A stretch of DNA of 64,000 nucleotides from Litorimonas sp965205225 (GTDB lineage Bacteria > Pseudomonadota > Alphaproteobacteria > Caulobacterales > Maricaulaceae). Numbering within the stretch: position 1 is the first letter of the stretch; each line of letters opens with the position of its first letter. The DNA is taken from contig CBDBFZ010000003.1 of assembly GCA_965205225.1 (NCBI GenBank), positions 1,550,001-1,614,000 on the forward strand, written 5' to 3'. Positions 54,732-63,766 of the stretch are shown here, piece after piece. The translations under genes and the position numbers were made by a program. The notes beneath the pieces were generated by a model. That model was given only the letters and a program-made list of their open reading frames with translations. It had not been told where the DNA came from and searched no databases.

Positions 54732-54779
54732 AGTCAATGTTGCCTTCTGTTAGCCTTTGCGCTCATGGAGGACGCTAAG

Positions 54780-56714
54780 ATGAAAAAGATTTTGATATTG
54801 GGGACGAGCCTGCTTGCGCTCACATCCTTGGCAGGCTGCGCGGATATAGCTGAAATCGACGAAACTGCAGACGCCGTCATTGAGGCGATTACCCCGGCGC
54901 CTAGATATTCCGCCGAAGCCTTCTTCATGACCACCAATTATGGTTTGCCAAGTAGCAATGGCCATACGTTCGGACCCGAAACGGGCGATATCCTGATCAC
55001 CACCGATGAAACGGGCGTGTTCAACGCGTACCGGATGGACCCGAAAACAGGTGAGAAAACGGCCCTGACCGCGTCAACAATGAGCGCTGCGCGAGCCCTG
55101 ACATGGTTCCCGGAGGATGAGCGTATGCTGTACACGCAAGATGGCGACGGTGATGAGCTCAACCATGTCTTCGTCCGGGAAGAAAACGGCACGATCCGGG
55201 ACTTGACGCCCGGTGATAACGTCAAGGCAAGCTTTGGCGGCTGGACCGACGATAAGGCCGGTTTCTTCGTCATGACGAATGAACGGGATGGAAAATCTTT
55301 CGATATCTATCAATATAGTATGGATGACTACTCACGTACTCGACTCTACCAAAATGATGGCTTGCAGATCGACGCTATTAGTGGAGATGGGCGCTTTGTG
55401 GCTCTGACGAAGAACCGGACTTCCGCAGATTCGGACATCTATCTCGTTGATCTCTTTGCAGCCCACATTAAGCCACGACTCATTACATCGCATGAGGGCA
55501 ATGTCGCTCATTCGGCTTATGGTTTCAGTCAGGACAATCAGACGCTCTATTACGCAACCAATGAAGGCGATGAGTTCACACGGGCTGTAAGCTATCATAT
55601 CGCAAGCGGCGATCGCGAAGATGCCTATCGAGCGGACTGGGACGTCAATTATGTCGATGAGTCGCCGTCAGGTCGGTACATGATGGCGATTGTCAATAAT
55701 GACGCCGCTTCAGAGCTGACCCTAACGGACACGGATTCGGGTGAAACCGTCGTTCTGAATGACCTACCGGACGGCCAACTGCGTAATATTCGCTTCAACG
55801 CTGATGAGAGCAAGATCGCATTCATCGTCAATGGTGACCGTTCACCATCCAACATTCACGTGGCGGATCTATCCAGTGGCGAACAATATGCTCTGACATC
55901 AGCCCTTAATCCCGAAATCGACGCGAACATGCTGGTTGACGGTAAGGTCGTCCGCTTTGCAAGCTATGATGGGCTGGACATTCCGGGCATTCTTTATCGT
56001 CCAAAAGGATCAACCGCCGAGACACAGGTCCCGGCCCTCGTCTGGGTTCACGGTGGTCCTGGCGGACAGAGCCGACTGGGTTACAACCCTACAATCCAGC
56101 ATCTCGTCAATCACGGCTATGCCGTTTACGCCATCAATAATCGCGGCAGTTCTGGATATGGCAAAACTTTCTTCCATCTTGACGACAAGAAGCATGGTGA
56201 TGTCGATTTGAAGGATGTGGTTGCATCGAAGGATTTTCTGGCTGGTAAAAGCTGGATCGACGAAGACCGCATTGGTATCATCGGTGGCTCCTATGGCGGT
56301 TATATGGTCGCGGCGGCGATGGCCTTTGAGCCCGAAGTCTTTGACGTCGGGATCAATATATTTGGCGTGACCAATTGGGTCCGAACGTTGGAAAGTATCC
56401 CTCCTTGGTGGGAAGCGTTCCGGGAAGCGCTTTATGACGAAATGGGTGATCCAGCGACCGATGCTGTCCGCCACCGCGCTATTTCACCGCTCTTCCATGC
56501 CGAAAACATCGTAAAGCCCCTGCTCGTTGTGCAAGGCACTAATGACCCGCGCGTCCTGCAGGTTGAGAGCGATGAACTGGTCGAAGCTGTTCGGAAGAAC
56601 GGTGTATCCGTCGAATATGTCCTATTCGCTGATGAGGGTCACGGTTTCGCTAAGCGAGAAAACCGTGTGACGGCATCGACCGCCTATGTCGAGTTTCTAG
56701 ACGAGCATCTCTAG
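54780..56714 (+). CDS. S9 family peptidase (prolyl oligopeptidase type), lipoprotein
   Basis: A 644-residue serine peptidase. The signal peptide ends in a lipobox LTSLAGC (Cys about residue 22), so it is a lipid-anchored envelope protein. Residues about 60-380 are a beta-propeller (repeated blades with DxS/DG motifs), and the rest an alpha/beta hydrolase: oxyanion WVHGGPGGQSRLGYN, nucleophile in GGSYGGYMVAAAM, Asp in QGTNDPRVL, His in DEGHGFAKREN. GGAGGAC precedes the ATG at 54780. It follows the SDR gene by 48 bases. Acts on short peptides, possibly with the pcp-linked peptide pathway. Confidence 0.93.
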   Translation: MKKILILGTSLLALTSLAGCADIAEIDETADAVIEAITPAPRYSAEAFFMTTNYGLPSSNGHTFGPETGDILITTDETGVFNAYRMDPKTGEKTALTASTMSAARALTWFPEDERMLYTQDGDGDELNHVFVREENGTIRDLTPGDNVKASFGGWTDDKAGFFVMTNERDGKSFDIYQYSMDDYSRTRLYQNDGLQIDAISGDGRFVALTKNRTSADSDIYLVDLFAAHIKPRLITSHEGNVAHSAYGFSQDNQTLYYATNEGDEFTRAVSYHIASGDREDAYRADWDVNYVDESPSGRYMMAIVNNDAASELTLTDTDSGETVVLNDLPDGQLRNIRFNADESKIAFIVNGDRSPSNIHVADLSSGEQYALTSALNPEIDANMLVDGKVVRFASYDGLDIPGILYRPKGSTAETQVPALVWVHGGPGGQSRLGYNPTIQHLVNHGYAVYAINNRGSSGYGKTFFHLDDKKHGDVDLKDVVASKDFLAGKSWIDEDRIGIIGGSYGGYMVAAAMAFEPEVFDVGINIFGVTNWVRTLESIPPWWEAFREALYDEMGDPATDAVRHRAISPLFHAENIVKPLLVVQGTNDPRVLQVESDELVEAVRKNGVSVEYVLFADEGHGFAKRENRVTASTAYVEFLDEHL

Positions 56715-57048
56715 AGCATTCTCTGATTAAGTAGGCCGTGGTCACAAATTAACATTTAGGGCTTCCTCTCTCCCGCCAAATGCGGAGAGCTGCGCCGGGC
56801 TGATGCCGATATGCGCCAGGGCCTAATTGGGAGAGAAGCATAGCGTAACATTGGTTGGGACGCCTTCACCGGAGAGGGGCTTGCCGACCTGGTGGGTGGC
56901 AAGGCTGAGCCGTTTCGTTGCCAGTCACTCGGTGAAACCCCGCGTGACAGATCGACCCCGAACGTCACCTCGGTCTGTCCGGCAGGCACGGTCCCCGGCT
57001 CTATCCTGATCTCTGTCTTGATCTTGATCTCGGTTTCGGTCTCGGTCA
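56715..57048. other. intergenic region between S9 peptidase and giant locus 2
   Basis: Contains GGCCGTGGTCACAAATTAAC at about 56733, similar to the left end of the 442-bp IS5-type element at 49.9 kb, and an inverted repeat with arms at 56761-56774 (GCTTCCTCTCTCCC) and 56829-56839 (GGGAGAGAAGC). These suggest an old insertion. The small ORF that follows giant protein 2 reads into this region. Confidence 0.5.
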
Positions 57049-57049
57049 T
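56756..57049 (-). CDS. small protein downstream of giant repeat protein 2
   Basis: A 97-residue ORF starting 28 bases after the stop of the giant gene 2 tail, the same spacing as the 65-residue ORF of copy 1. Residues about 10-45 (TEIRIEPGTVPAGQTEVTFG, VDLSRGVSP) match the copy 1 ORF closely. The rest (from about residue 50) is Ser/Pro/Arg-rich, looks like read-through into non-coding repeat, and is probably not native. A truncated remnant of the copy 1-type protein is likely. Confidence 0.35.
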   Translation of the reverse strand: MTETETEIKIKTEIRIEPGTVPAGQTEVTFGVDLSRGVSPSDWQRNGSALPPTRSASPSPVKASQPMLRYASLPIRPWRISASARRSSPHLAGERKP

Positions 57050-57076
57050 GACCTTGTCCCGGGTTCGACCTGTCGG

Positions 57077-57574
57077 TTAGAAACCCTCCATATCGGCGGT
57101 GACAATCTCCATCTCCGGCAGGATCATGGCGAGATCATTCTGCATCGCCGGATGGTTTCCGAGCCCGGGCCAGTATATCAGATTCCCCCACGGACCCGGA
57201 AGCGGGCCTGATGCGAGTGGACCGAAAGAAAGCGGGTCTGAAAGCGGAGTGAGGATAGCATCCTCGTCTATATGAACTGGCTGATCCAGACTCTTGATCC
57301 CGTCCGCCCATAAGTCGTCCCATAGATCATTATTCATGAGTGCGTCGTCCAGCCCGGGGTCAGTCCTGGTTTCAGCCACGGGATTGATCCCGGTGTCAGT
57401 CTTGGAGTCAATCTTGGGGTCAGTCTTGTATCGGGCGCTTTGCGACCCCGTAGCAGCGAGGGTGACGCTCACCCCGTCCTCAATGCGTACTTCCGCATTG
57501 CCGTCCCTATAGACATTATAGGTGACGCCGTCCTCCGCCGCCGTCCCGGTCAGGGCGAATGAACTGCCGCTCAA
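57077..57574 (-). pseudogene. giant repeat protein 2, C-terminal domain after frameshift
   Basis: This frame carries the tail missing from the upstream ORF: SGSSFALTGTAAEDGVTYNV, VEIEDG-like VRIEDGVSVTLAATG, a variable Thr/Asp segment, then DQPVHIDEDAILTPLSDPLS and GPWGNLIYWPGLGNH up to the ending MEGF. It aligns from end to end with the last ~165 residues of giant protein 1. Compared with copy 1, one A is missing near 57577 (AATCACCC versus GATCAACCC), which moves the frame. An isolated start here is unlikely; it is the cut-off secretion/attachment end. Confidence 0.8.
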
Positions 57575-60500
57575 ATCACCCTGTCATCCGCATCCCCCAG
57601 CACGTCGAGGCTCGCGACACCGCCCTCGCGCTCTTCCGTTACGTCAAACACGGCGAGCGCGTCCAGCACCAAGCTGTTGGCCCCCGTGCCGGACAAGTCA
57701 AAGACTTCGACACTGTCCACGCCCGCATTGCCGGGGCCCGTCAGATCGAGCGTCAAGCCCGCTCCGGCCAGCACTAATGTGTCCTGACCCGTGCCACCAT
57801 CAATCGCTGCAAAGTCAAGGGCGGTGACGCTGATAGTGTCATCGCCGGCTCCGCCGCGCACCACATCATTCGTGGCAATGCCCGTAAAACTGTCATCGCC
57901 GGCATTGCCGGTGAAATTATCCGCCGCCGCCATGCCCTGTGCTGTAACCGGCACGAGGCTTTCCGTCCCCGTTGCCCCGCCATAGATGACATAGGTCTCG
58001 CCGGCCCGGAACTCCCCATTCGGGTCGGCCCAAGGGGCGCCGATGACCAGATCATCATAACCGTCGCCATTGACATCCCCCGCCGACGAGACGGAGGTGC
58101 CGGAATAGTCATCCCCGTCCATTCCGGTCAGGATAAAGCCATTCGTCCCGTCCAGCGCCCCGAGATCCAGCACGCCATCCTCGCCCGGCACATTTGCCCC
58201 GCCATAGATGAGATAGGTCTCACCGGCTTCCCTGCTGTCCTCATTCGGGTTGGCCCCATAGGCCCCGATGATCAGATCGTCATAGCCGTCGCCATTGACA
58301 TCCCCCGCCGAGGAGACGGACCAGCCGGAATAGTCACCCGAGTCTATGCCGTTGAGGATGAAACCGTTGGTCCCATTCAGACTGGACAGATCCAGCACAC
58401 CGTCCGTGCCCGGCGCATTCGCCCCGCCATAGACGAGATAGGCCTCGCCGGCATCACTGTCCCCATTCGGGTTGGCAAAAGGGGCCCCGATGATCAGATC
58501 ATCATAGCCGTCGCCATTGACATCCCCCGCCGAGGAGACGGAGACGCCGGAACCGTCATACTCGTCGATGCCGGTCAGGGTAAAGCCGTTGGTCCCGTCC
58601 AGATCGGACAGATCCAGCTCGCCCTCCGTGCCCGGCGCGCTTGCCCCGCCATAGACAATATAGGTCTCGCCGGAATTACTGTCCCCATTCGAGTTGACAA
58701 AACGGGCCCCGATGATCAGATCGTCATAGCCGTCGCCATTGACATCCCCCGCAGATGAGACGGAAATACCGTAAAAAATGTCAAACAGACCCCGCCCTTT
58801 GATCCCGGTTAGGGTAAAGCCGTTGGTCCCATTCAGATCGGACAGATCCAGCACGCCCCCTGTGCCCGGCGCGCTCGCCCCGCCATAGACGATATAGGTC
58901 TCGCCAGCATAACTGTCCCTATCCAGGTCGGTAGTCGGGTCGGGCACCGGGGCTCCGATGATCAGATCATCATAGCCATCGCCATTGACATCCCCCGCAG
59001 ACGAGACGGAACGACCGGAACGGTCATCCTCGTCGATGCCGTTGAGGATAAAGCCGTTCGTGCCATCCAGCATGGGGAGATTAAACCTGCCCCCCGCGCC
59101 GGGCGCGCTGGCCCCACCATAGACGACATAGGTCTCGCCGGTAAAATCGTCGGCCCCAGAGGCCCCGATTATCAGATCATCATAGCCGTCGCCATTGACA
59201 TCCCCCGCAGACGATACGGAAACACCGGAATAGTCACGCTCGTCGATCCCGTTGAGGATGAAGCCGTTGGTCCCGTCCAGATCGGACAGATCCAGCACGC
59301 CCCCTGTGCCCGGCGCGCTTGCCCCGCCATAGATCACATAGGTCTCACCGGCGTCACTGTCCCCATTCGGGTCGGCATCAGGGGCCCCGATGATCAGATC
59401 ATCATAGCCATCGCCATTGACATCCCCTGCGGACGATACGGAGAAGCCGGAATAGTCACGCTCGTCGATCCCGTTCAGGGTAAAGCCGTTCGTGCCGTCC
59501 AGGATGGAGAGGGCGCGCTCAATCCGGTCGATCGTGCCGTCCGCGTCATCATCAAAGCCCGACCGGTCGATCATGCCGTCCGCGTTGTCGTCGAAGCGGG
59601 TCTCTCTCACCCTGCCGTTCGGGTAATATGTGTAGGTCTCGCTCCGGTCGATCGTGCGGTCATTGTCGTCGTCGAAGTTGGTCCGGGTCCGATAATCGTT
59701 CATGTCGTAAGTGTAGAACTCGGTCCGGTCGTTTGTGCCGTCATCGTCATCATCGAAGCGAGTCTGGTTGATATTACCATCTGCGTCAAAGTCGAACTCA
59801 CTCCGGTCGAAATTGCCGTCCGCATCATCATCGAACCGGGTTCGGGTCCGGTCGCCGTCATCGTTATAGGTGTAGGCCTCTCTCCGGTCGATAGTGCCGT
59901 CGTCGTCGTCGTCAAAGTCCCTCCGGGTCAGGCTTCGGGTGCCATCCGCAGCATAGGTGTAATGATCGCTCCGGTCGAAATTGCCGTCATCGTCCAGGTC
60001 AAAGTCGGTCCGGGTCAGGCTCCGGGTGCCATCCGCAGCAAAGCTGTAGTGATCAATCCGGTCGATATTGCCGTCATCGTCCGCATCCAGTTCCACCCGC
60101 TCCCAGCGACCATCCGCATTCAGGTGGGCCGTCCGGTTGATAGTGCCGTCATCGTCCAAGTCAAAGTCGGTCCGGATCACGCGACCAGTGCCGTCGTCAT
60201 CAATCGTGTAGTGATTGATCCGGTCGGGAGTGCCGTCGCCGTCAGTGTCGAAGGCGATGCGGTCAATGGTGCCGTCATTGTCGTCATCGAACCGGGTTCG
60301 GGTCCGGTTGCCGTCACCATCATAGATGTAGGTCTCGCTCCGGTCGATGGTGCCATCCGCGTCATCGTCAAAGGCAGTGCGGTCAATGGCGCCGTCATTA
60401 TCGTCGTCGAAGCGGGTCCGGATCAAGCCGCCATCCGAATTATATGTGTAGAACTCGGTCCGGTCGTTTGTGCCGTCATCATCGTCGTCAAAGCGGGTCT

Positions 60501-61953
60501 GGTTGATATTGCCGTCCGCGCCAAAGTCGAACTCACTGCGGTCGAAATTGCCGTCCGCGTCATCGTCGAAGCGGGTCCGGGTCCGGTTGCCACTCTCGTC
60601 GTAAGCATAGGTCTCGGTCCGGTCGGTTGTGCCGTCCGCGTCATCATCGAATTCCGTCCGGTCAGTCAGGCCGTCCGCATCGTCGTCGAAGCGGGTCCGG
60701 ATCAGGTCGCCGTCCGAATTATATGTGTAGAACTCGGTCCGGTCGTTTGTGCCGTCATCATCGTCGTCAAAGCGGGTCTGGTTGATATTGCCGTCCGCGT
60801 CATCGTCGAACTCACTCCGGTCGAAATTGCCGTCATTATCGTCATCGAAGCGGGTCCGGGTCCGGTTACCATCCCCGTCATAGCTGTAGGTCTCGCTCCG
60901 GTCGGTTGTGCCGTCCGCGTCATCGTCGAATTCCGTCCGGTCAGTCAGGCCGTCCGCATCGTCGTCGAAGCGGGTCCGGATCAGGTCGCCGTCCGAATTA
61001 TAGGTGTAGAACTCGGTCCGGTCATTTGTGCCGTCATTGTCGTCATCGAAGCGGGTCCGGGTCCGGTTACCATCCCCGTCATAGCTGTAGGTCTCGCTCC
61101 GGTCGGTTGTGCCGTCATTGTCGTCGTCGAAATTGGTCTGGCTCACCCTGTCGTTCACATCATATGTATAGGTCTCGATCCGGTCAGTCGTGCTGTCATT
61201 GTCGTCGTCGAAATTGGTCTGGCTCACCCTGTCGTTCGCATCATATGTGTAGGTCTCACTCCGGTCGATTATGTCGTCCGCGTCATCGTCGAAATTGGTC
61301 CGGTCCCGGTTACCGTCCGCATTTTGAGTGTAGAACTCGGTCCGGTCGGTTGTGCCGTCACCATCACCGTCGAAATCGGTCCGATTCAGGGTGTTGCTGC
61401 CGTCCGTATTCCGGTGAACCGTCCGGTCGATAGTGCCGTCATCATCGTCATCCAATTCCACCCGCTCCCAGCGACCGGCCTCATTCAGGTGGACCCTCCG
61501 GTCGATATTGCCGTCATCGTCCAGGTCGGCGTCCCTCCGGGTCACGCTCCGGGTGCCGTCGCCATCAAATGCGAAGTGATCGATCCGGTCGATGAAGCCG
61601 TCATCGTCCAGATCCAGTTCCACCCGCTCCCAGCGACCGGCCTCATTCAGATGGGCCGTCCGGTCGATCGTGCCGTCATCGTCCAGATCGACCTCCCTCC
61701 TGATCACGCGCCGGGTGCCGTCTTCATCAAACGCGTAATGAGTGATCCGGTCGATGGTGCCGTCATCGTCCATATCCCTATCCACCCGCTCCCAGCGACC
61801 GTCGTCATCCAGATGCGCGATCCGGTCGATATTGCCGTCATCGTCGAAGTCGAATTCAATCCGGTCTATGGTGCCGTCCCCGTCAGTGTCGATTGGGGTC
61901 CGGGTTCCCGTTTCCTGTGACAGGGTTGGTATGGTCTTAAACATGGCTGGCAT
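57571..61953 (-). CDS. giant Asp-rich repeat protein 2 (frameshifted before the tail)
   Basis: A 1460-residue paralogue of the 2371-residue protein. Residues about 15-810 are the same 13/14-residue units (FDDDADGTTDRSE with the EF-loop core; YTYDGDGNRTRTR-like YD units), fewer than in copy 1. Residues about 815-1330 form seven FG-GAP blades (SSAGDVNGDGYDDLIIG ... ETYIVYGG), then RTX-like GNAGDDSFTG, GGAGDDTISV, DGGTGQDTLV. The frame ends early at LGDADDRVI because of a missing base; the tail is in the next ORF. The N-terminus (MPAMFKTIPTLSQETG) differs from copy 1. No signal peptide. Joined, the protein would be about 1620 residues. Confidence 0.82.
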   Translation of the reverse strand: MPAMFKTIPTLSQETGTRTPIDTDGDGTIDRIEFDFDDDGNIDRIAHLDDDGRWERVDRDMDDDGTIDRITHYAFDEDGTRRVIRREVDLDDDGTIDRTAHLNEAGRWERVELDLDDDGFIDRIDHFAFDGDGTRSVTRRDADLDDDGNIDRRVHLNEAGRWERVELDDDDDGTIDRTVHRNTDGSNTLNRTDFDGDGDGTTDRTEFYTQNADGNRDRTNFDDDADDIIDRSETYTYDANDRVSQTNFDDDNDSTTDRIETYTYDVNDRVSQTNFDDDNDGTTDRSETYSYDGDGNRTRTRFDDDNDGTNDRTEFYTYNSDGDLIRTRFDDDADGLTDRTEFDDDADGTTDRSETYSYDGDGNRTRTRFDDDNDGNFDRSEFDDDADGNINQTRFDDDDDGTNDRTEFYTYNSDGDLIRTRFDDDADGLTDRTEFDDDADGTTDRTETYAYDESGNRTRTRFDDDADGNFDRSEFDFGADGNINQTRFDDDDDGTNDRTEFYTYNSDGGLIRTRFDDDNDGAIDRTAFDDDADGTIDRSETYIYDGDGNRTRTRFDDDNDGTIDRIAFDTDGDGTPDRINHYTIDDDGTGRVIRTDFDLDDDGTINRTAHLNADGRWERVELDADDDGNIDRIDHYSFAADGTRSLTRTDFDLDDDGNFDRSDHYTYAADGTRSLTRRDFDDDDDGTIDRREAYTYNDDGDRTRTRFDDDADGNFDRSEFDFDADGNINQTRFDDDDDGTNDRTEFYTYDMNDYRTRTNFDDDNDRTIDRSETYTYYPNGRVRETRFDDNADGMIDRSGFDDDADGTIDRIERALSILDGTNGFTLNGIDERDYSGFSVSSAGDVNGDGYDDLIIGAPDADPNGDSDAGETYVIYGGASAPGTGGVLDLSDLDGTNGFILNGIDERDYSGVSVSSAGDVNGDGYDDLIIGASGADDFTGETYVVYGGASAPGAGGRFNLPMLDGTNGFILNGIDEDDRSGRSVSSAGDVNGDGYDDLIIGAPVPDPTTDLDRDSYAGETYIVYGGASAPGTGGVLDLSDLNGTNGFTLTGIKGRGLFDIFYGISVSSAGDVNGDGYDDLIIGARFVNSNGDSNSGETYIVYGGASAPGTEGELDLSDLDGTNGFTLTGIDEYDGSGVSVSSAGDVNGDGYDDLIIGAPFANPNGDSDAGEAYLVYGGANAPGTDGVLDLSSLNGTNGFILNGIDSGDYSGWSVSSAGDVNGDGYDDLIIGAYGANPNEDSREAGETYLIYGGANVPGEDGVLDLGALDGTNGFILTGMDGDDYSGTSVSSAGDVNGDGYDDLVIGAPWADPNGEFRAGETYVIYGGATGTESLVPVTAQGMAAADNFTGNAGDDSFTGIATNDVVRGGAGDDTISVTALDFAAIDGGTGQDTLVLAGAGLTLDLTGPGNAGVDSVEVFDLSGTGANSLVLDALAVFDVTEEREGGVASLDVLGDADDRVI

Positions 61954-62341
61954 GGCCCTACACTTCCAAATAAAGTGTTATTTAACGGTAGTATAAAATA
62001 ACCTTGGCTGTTTATCAAGCGTTTCTCTGACGCCATTAGTGGAAAGACAGAATTCATCGCCAATCGGTTGTGGGGCATCCTCGGCTTTTGCGACGGGACG
62101 AAAAGTCAAATAGGCGTATGGGCAAAGTTTACAGAATGCGGGTCTCTCTCGCCATTGCGACTCGACGCCCGTGCGGACTATGGCCCCTGCATGATTCACC
62201 CGACCCGTTTATAGATGCCCAATAGGGCTGTTTTGCTGTATGTCCCGCGTCCATGTCTGCCATTGAGGCCGCTCTCCCTTTGGGTTTGCGCGAAGCATAG
62301 GCATTGAATGTTGTCATGATCTATCTCTACTTGATCTATCT
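61954..62341. other. gap between giant gene 2 and der
   Basis: Upstream region of giant gene 2. Near 61975-62000 the minus strand has AT-rich sequence (TTATTTTATACTACCG) that could be a promoter. Two minus-strand ORFs of 62 and 73 codons are present but have no ribosome site, family likeness or consistent composition, so I do not call them genes. The right-hand end carries the 15-bp duplication that also covers the der stop. Confidence 0.5.
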
Positions 62342-62347
62342 CTACTT
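62318..62347. repeat. 15-bp tandem duplication over the der stop codon
   Basis: GATCTATCTCTACTT occurs twice in direct succession. The second copy contains the der stop (CTA at 62342-62344, TAG on the minus strand), and an identical in-frame TAG lies 15 bases further on. Duplication therefore added a back-up stop without changing the protein. Confidence 0.9.
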
Positions 62348-63766
62348 GTCGCGGAGCGGTTCCCTGCCCTTGATCCGGTTGGTTCGATCATACGGGTTCT
62401 CATCGGCTTTGATAATAAGGCGGATCGGAATTCCCGGTAGGTCGAAATCTTCCCGCAACCCATTGATGAGATAACGCCGGTAGCTTTCGGGAAGCTTATC
62501 TGCACGCGAACATTTCAACACAAAGGTCGGCGGGCGCGTTTTGGTCTGACTGATATATTTTGGCTTGATACGGCGCCCTGCGACAGCAGGCGGCGGATGT
62601 CTGGCAACTTTTTCAGACAGCCAGTCATTCAGGTCAGACGTCTTGACCTTGGCTGACCAGTCATTGTGAATATGTTCGATAACAGGCAGCAATTTGTCGA
62701 CACTCTTACCCGTCAGACCAGAGAAGGTGACAACAGGCACGCCGCCAAACTGCGGTAGCAAACGTCCCGCCAGTTCGCGCAACGCTTTGGACATTTCAGA
62801 CTTATTCTCGACTAGGTCCCATTTGGTCACGCCAATGACCATGGCTCGTCCCTCGCGTTCGGTCAGACTAGCCAGTTGCAGGTCCTGCTTATCAAAGGGC
62901 GAGGTGGCATCCATGAGCAGGACGACAATCTGAGCAAAGCGTAGCGCGCGAATCGTGTCCGAAACACTCATTTTCTCAAGCTTTTGCTGAACCTTGGCCT
63001 TCTTACGAAGACCGGCCGTATCATGAAATTGAACCCGGCGTCCCTGCCAGTCATGGTCTATGGTGATACTATCCCGCGTCACCCCAGCTTCCGGGCCCGT
63101 GAGCAATCGATCCCGGCCAATCAGCGTATTGATCAGGGTAGATTTTCCAGCATTGGGCCGCCCGATGATCGCGATGCGAACAGGGGTCTCACTGAAATCC
63201 ATCGCTTCGGGCTCAGTCAGGTCGATACCACGGAGCTCCATCTCGATCACATCATTCAGATCAACAAAGCCAAGATTATGTTCGGCGGCAACCTCGACCG
63301 GGTCACCCATGCCTAGGGAATATCCTTCCGTGACACCCACATTCGAGGCAGAGCTTTCGACCTTGTTGGCCACGAGGATGATGGGCTTACCGCTCTTACG
63401 GACAAAGTCCGCGAAAATATGATCCAGCGCCGTCACACCTGTGCGTGCATCATAGACAAACAGGATAATGTCAGCGCCCATGACGGCAGTTTCCGTGCCG
63501 GCGCGCATTCGGGCTTCCAGCTTATCACCTTTGGCGTTTTCATAACCCGCCGTGTCCAGAAGGGTCATGTCATGACCGCGAATTTTAGACTTCACCTCAC
63601 GAACATCACGGGTCACGCCCGGCGTATCATCGACTATGGCCAGCTTCTTTCCTGCCAGCCGATTGAAGAGCGTCGACTTGCCAACATTGGGCCGCCCAAC
63701 TACCGCAATCCGTGGGATCCGGATCTTGACGGACGGGGCAACGCCCTCGTCTCCGAATTCGGTCAC
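62342..63766 (-). CDS. der: ribosome biogenesis GTPase Der (EngA)
   Basis: Essential tandem-GTPase for 50S maturation. First G domain: VGRPNVGKSTLFNRL, DTAGYEN, VANKVE; second: IGRPNAGKSTLINTL, DTAGLRKKAKVQQK, GVTKWDLVENKSE; a KH-like C-terminal domain ends in IKGREPLRDK. The 474 residues include a 17-residue lead before the first strand. The upstream bamB-like gene ends within 4 bases of its start (overlapping ATGA), so they form an operon, a pairing common in proteobacteria. Confidence 0.97.
   Translation of the reverse strand: MTEFGDEGVAPSVKIRIPRIAVVGRPNVGKSTLFNRLAGKKLAIVDDTPGVTRDVREVKSKIRGHDMTLLDTAGYENAKGDKLEARMRAGTETAVMGADIILFVYDARTGVTALDHIFADFVRKSGKPIILVANKVESSASNVGVTEGYSLGMGDPVEVAAEHNLGFVDLNDVIEMELRGIDLTEPEAMDFSETPVRIAIIGRPNAGKSTLINTLIGRDRLLTGPEAGVTRDSITIDHDWQGRRVQFHDTAGLRKKAKVQQKLEKMSVSDTIRALRFAQIVVLLMDATSPFDKQDLQLASLTEREGRAMVIGVTKWDLVENKSEMSKALRELAGRLLPQFGGVPVVTFSGLTGKSVDKLLPVIEHIHNDWSAKVKTSDLNDWLSEKVARHPPPAVAGRRIKPKYISQTKTRPPTFVLKCSRADKLPESYRRYLINGLREDFDLPGIPIRLIIKADENPYDRTNRIKGREPLRDK

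Noticed and set aside
62129..62317. 62-codon ORF upstream of der
   Set aside because: No ribosome site, no hydrophobic or domain pattern, and it lies in what should be the upstream region of giant gene 2.
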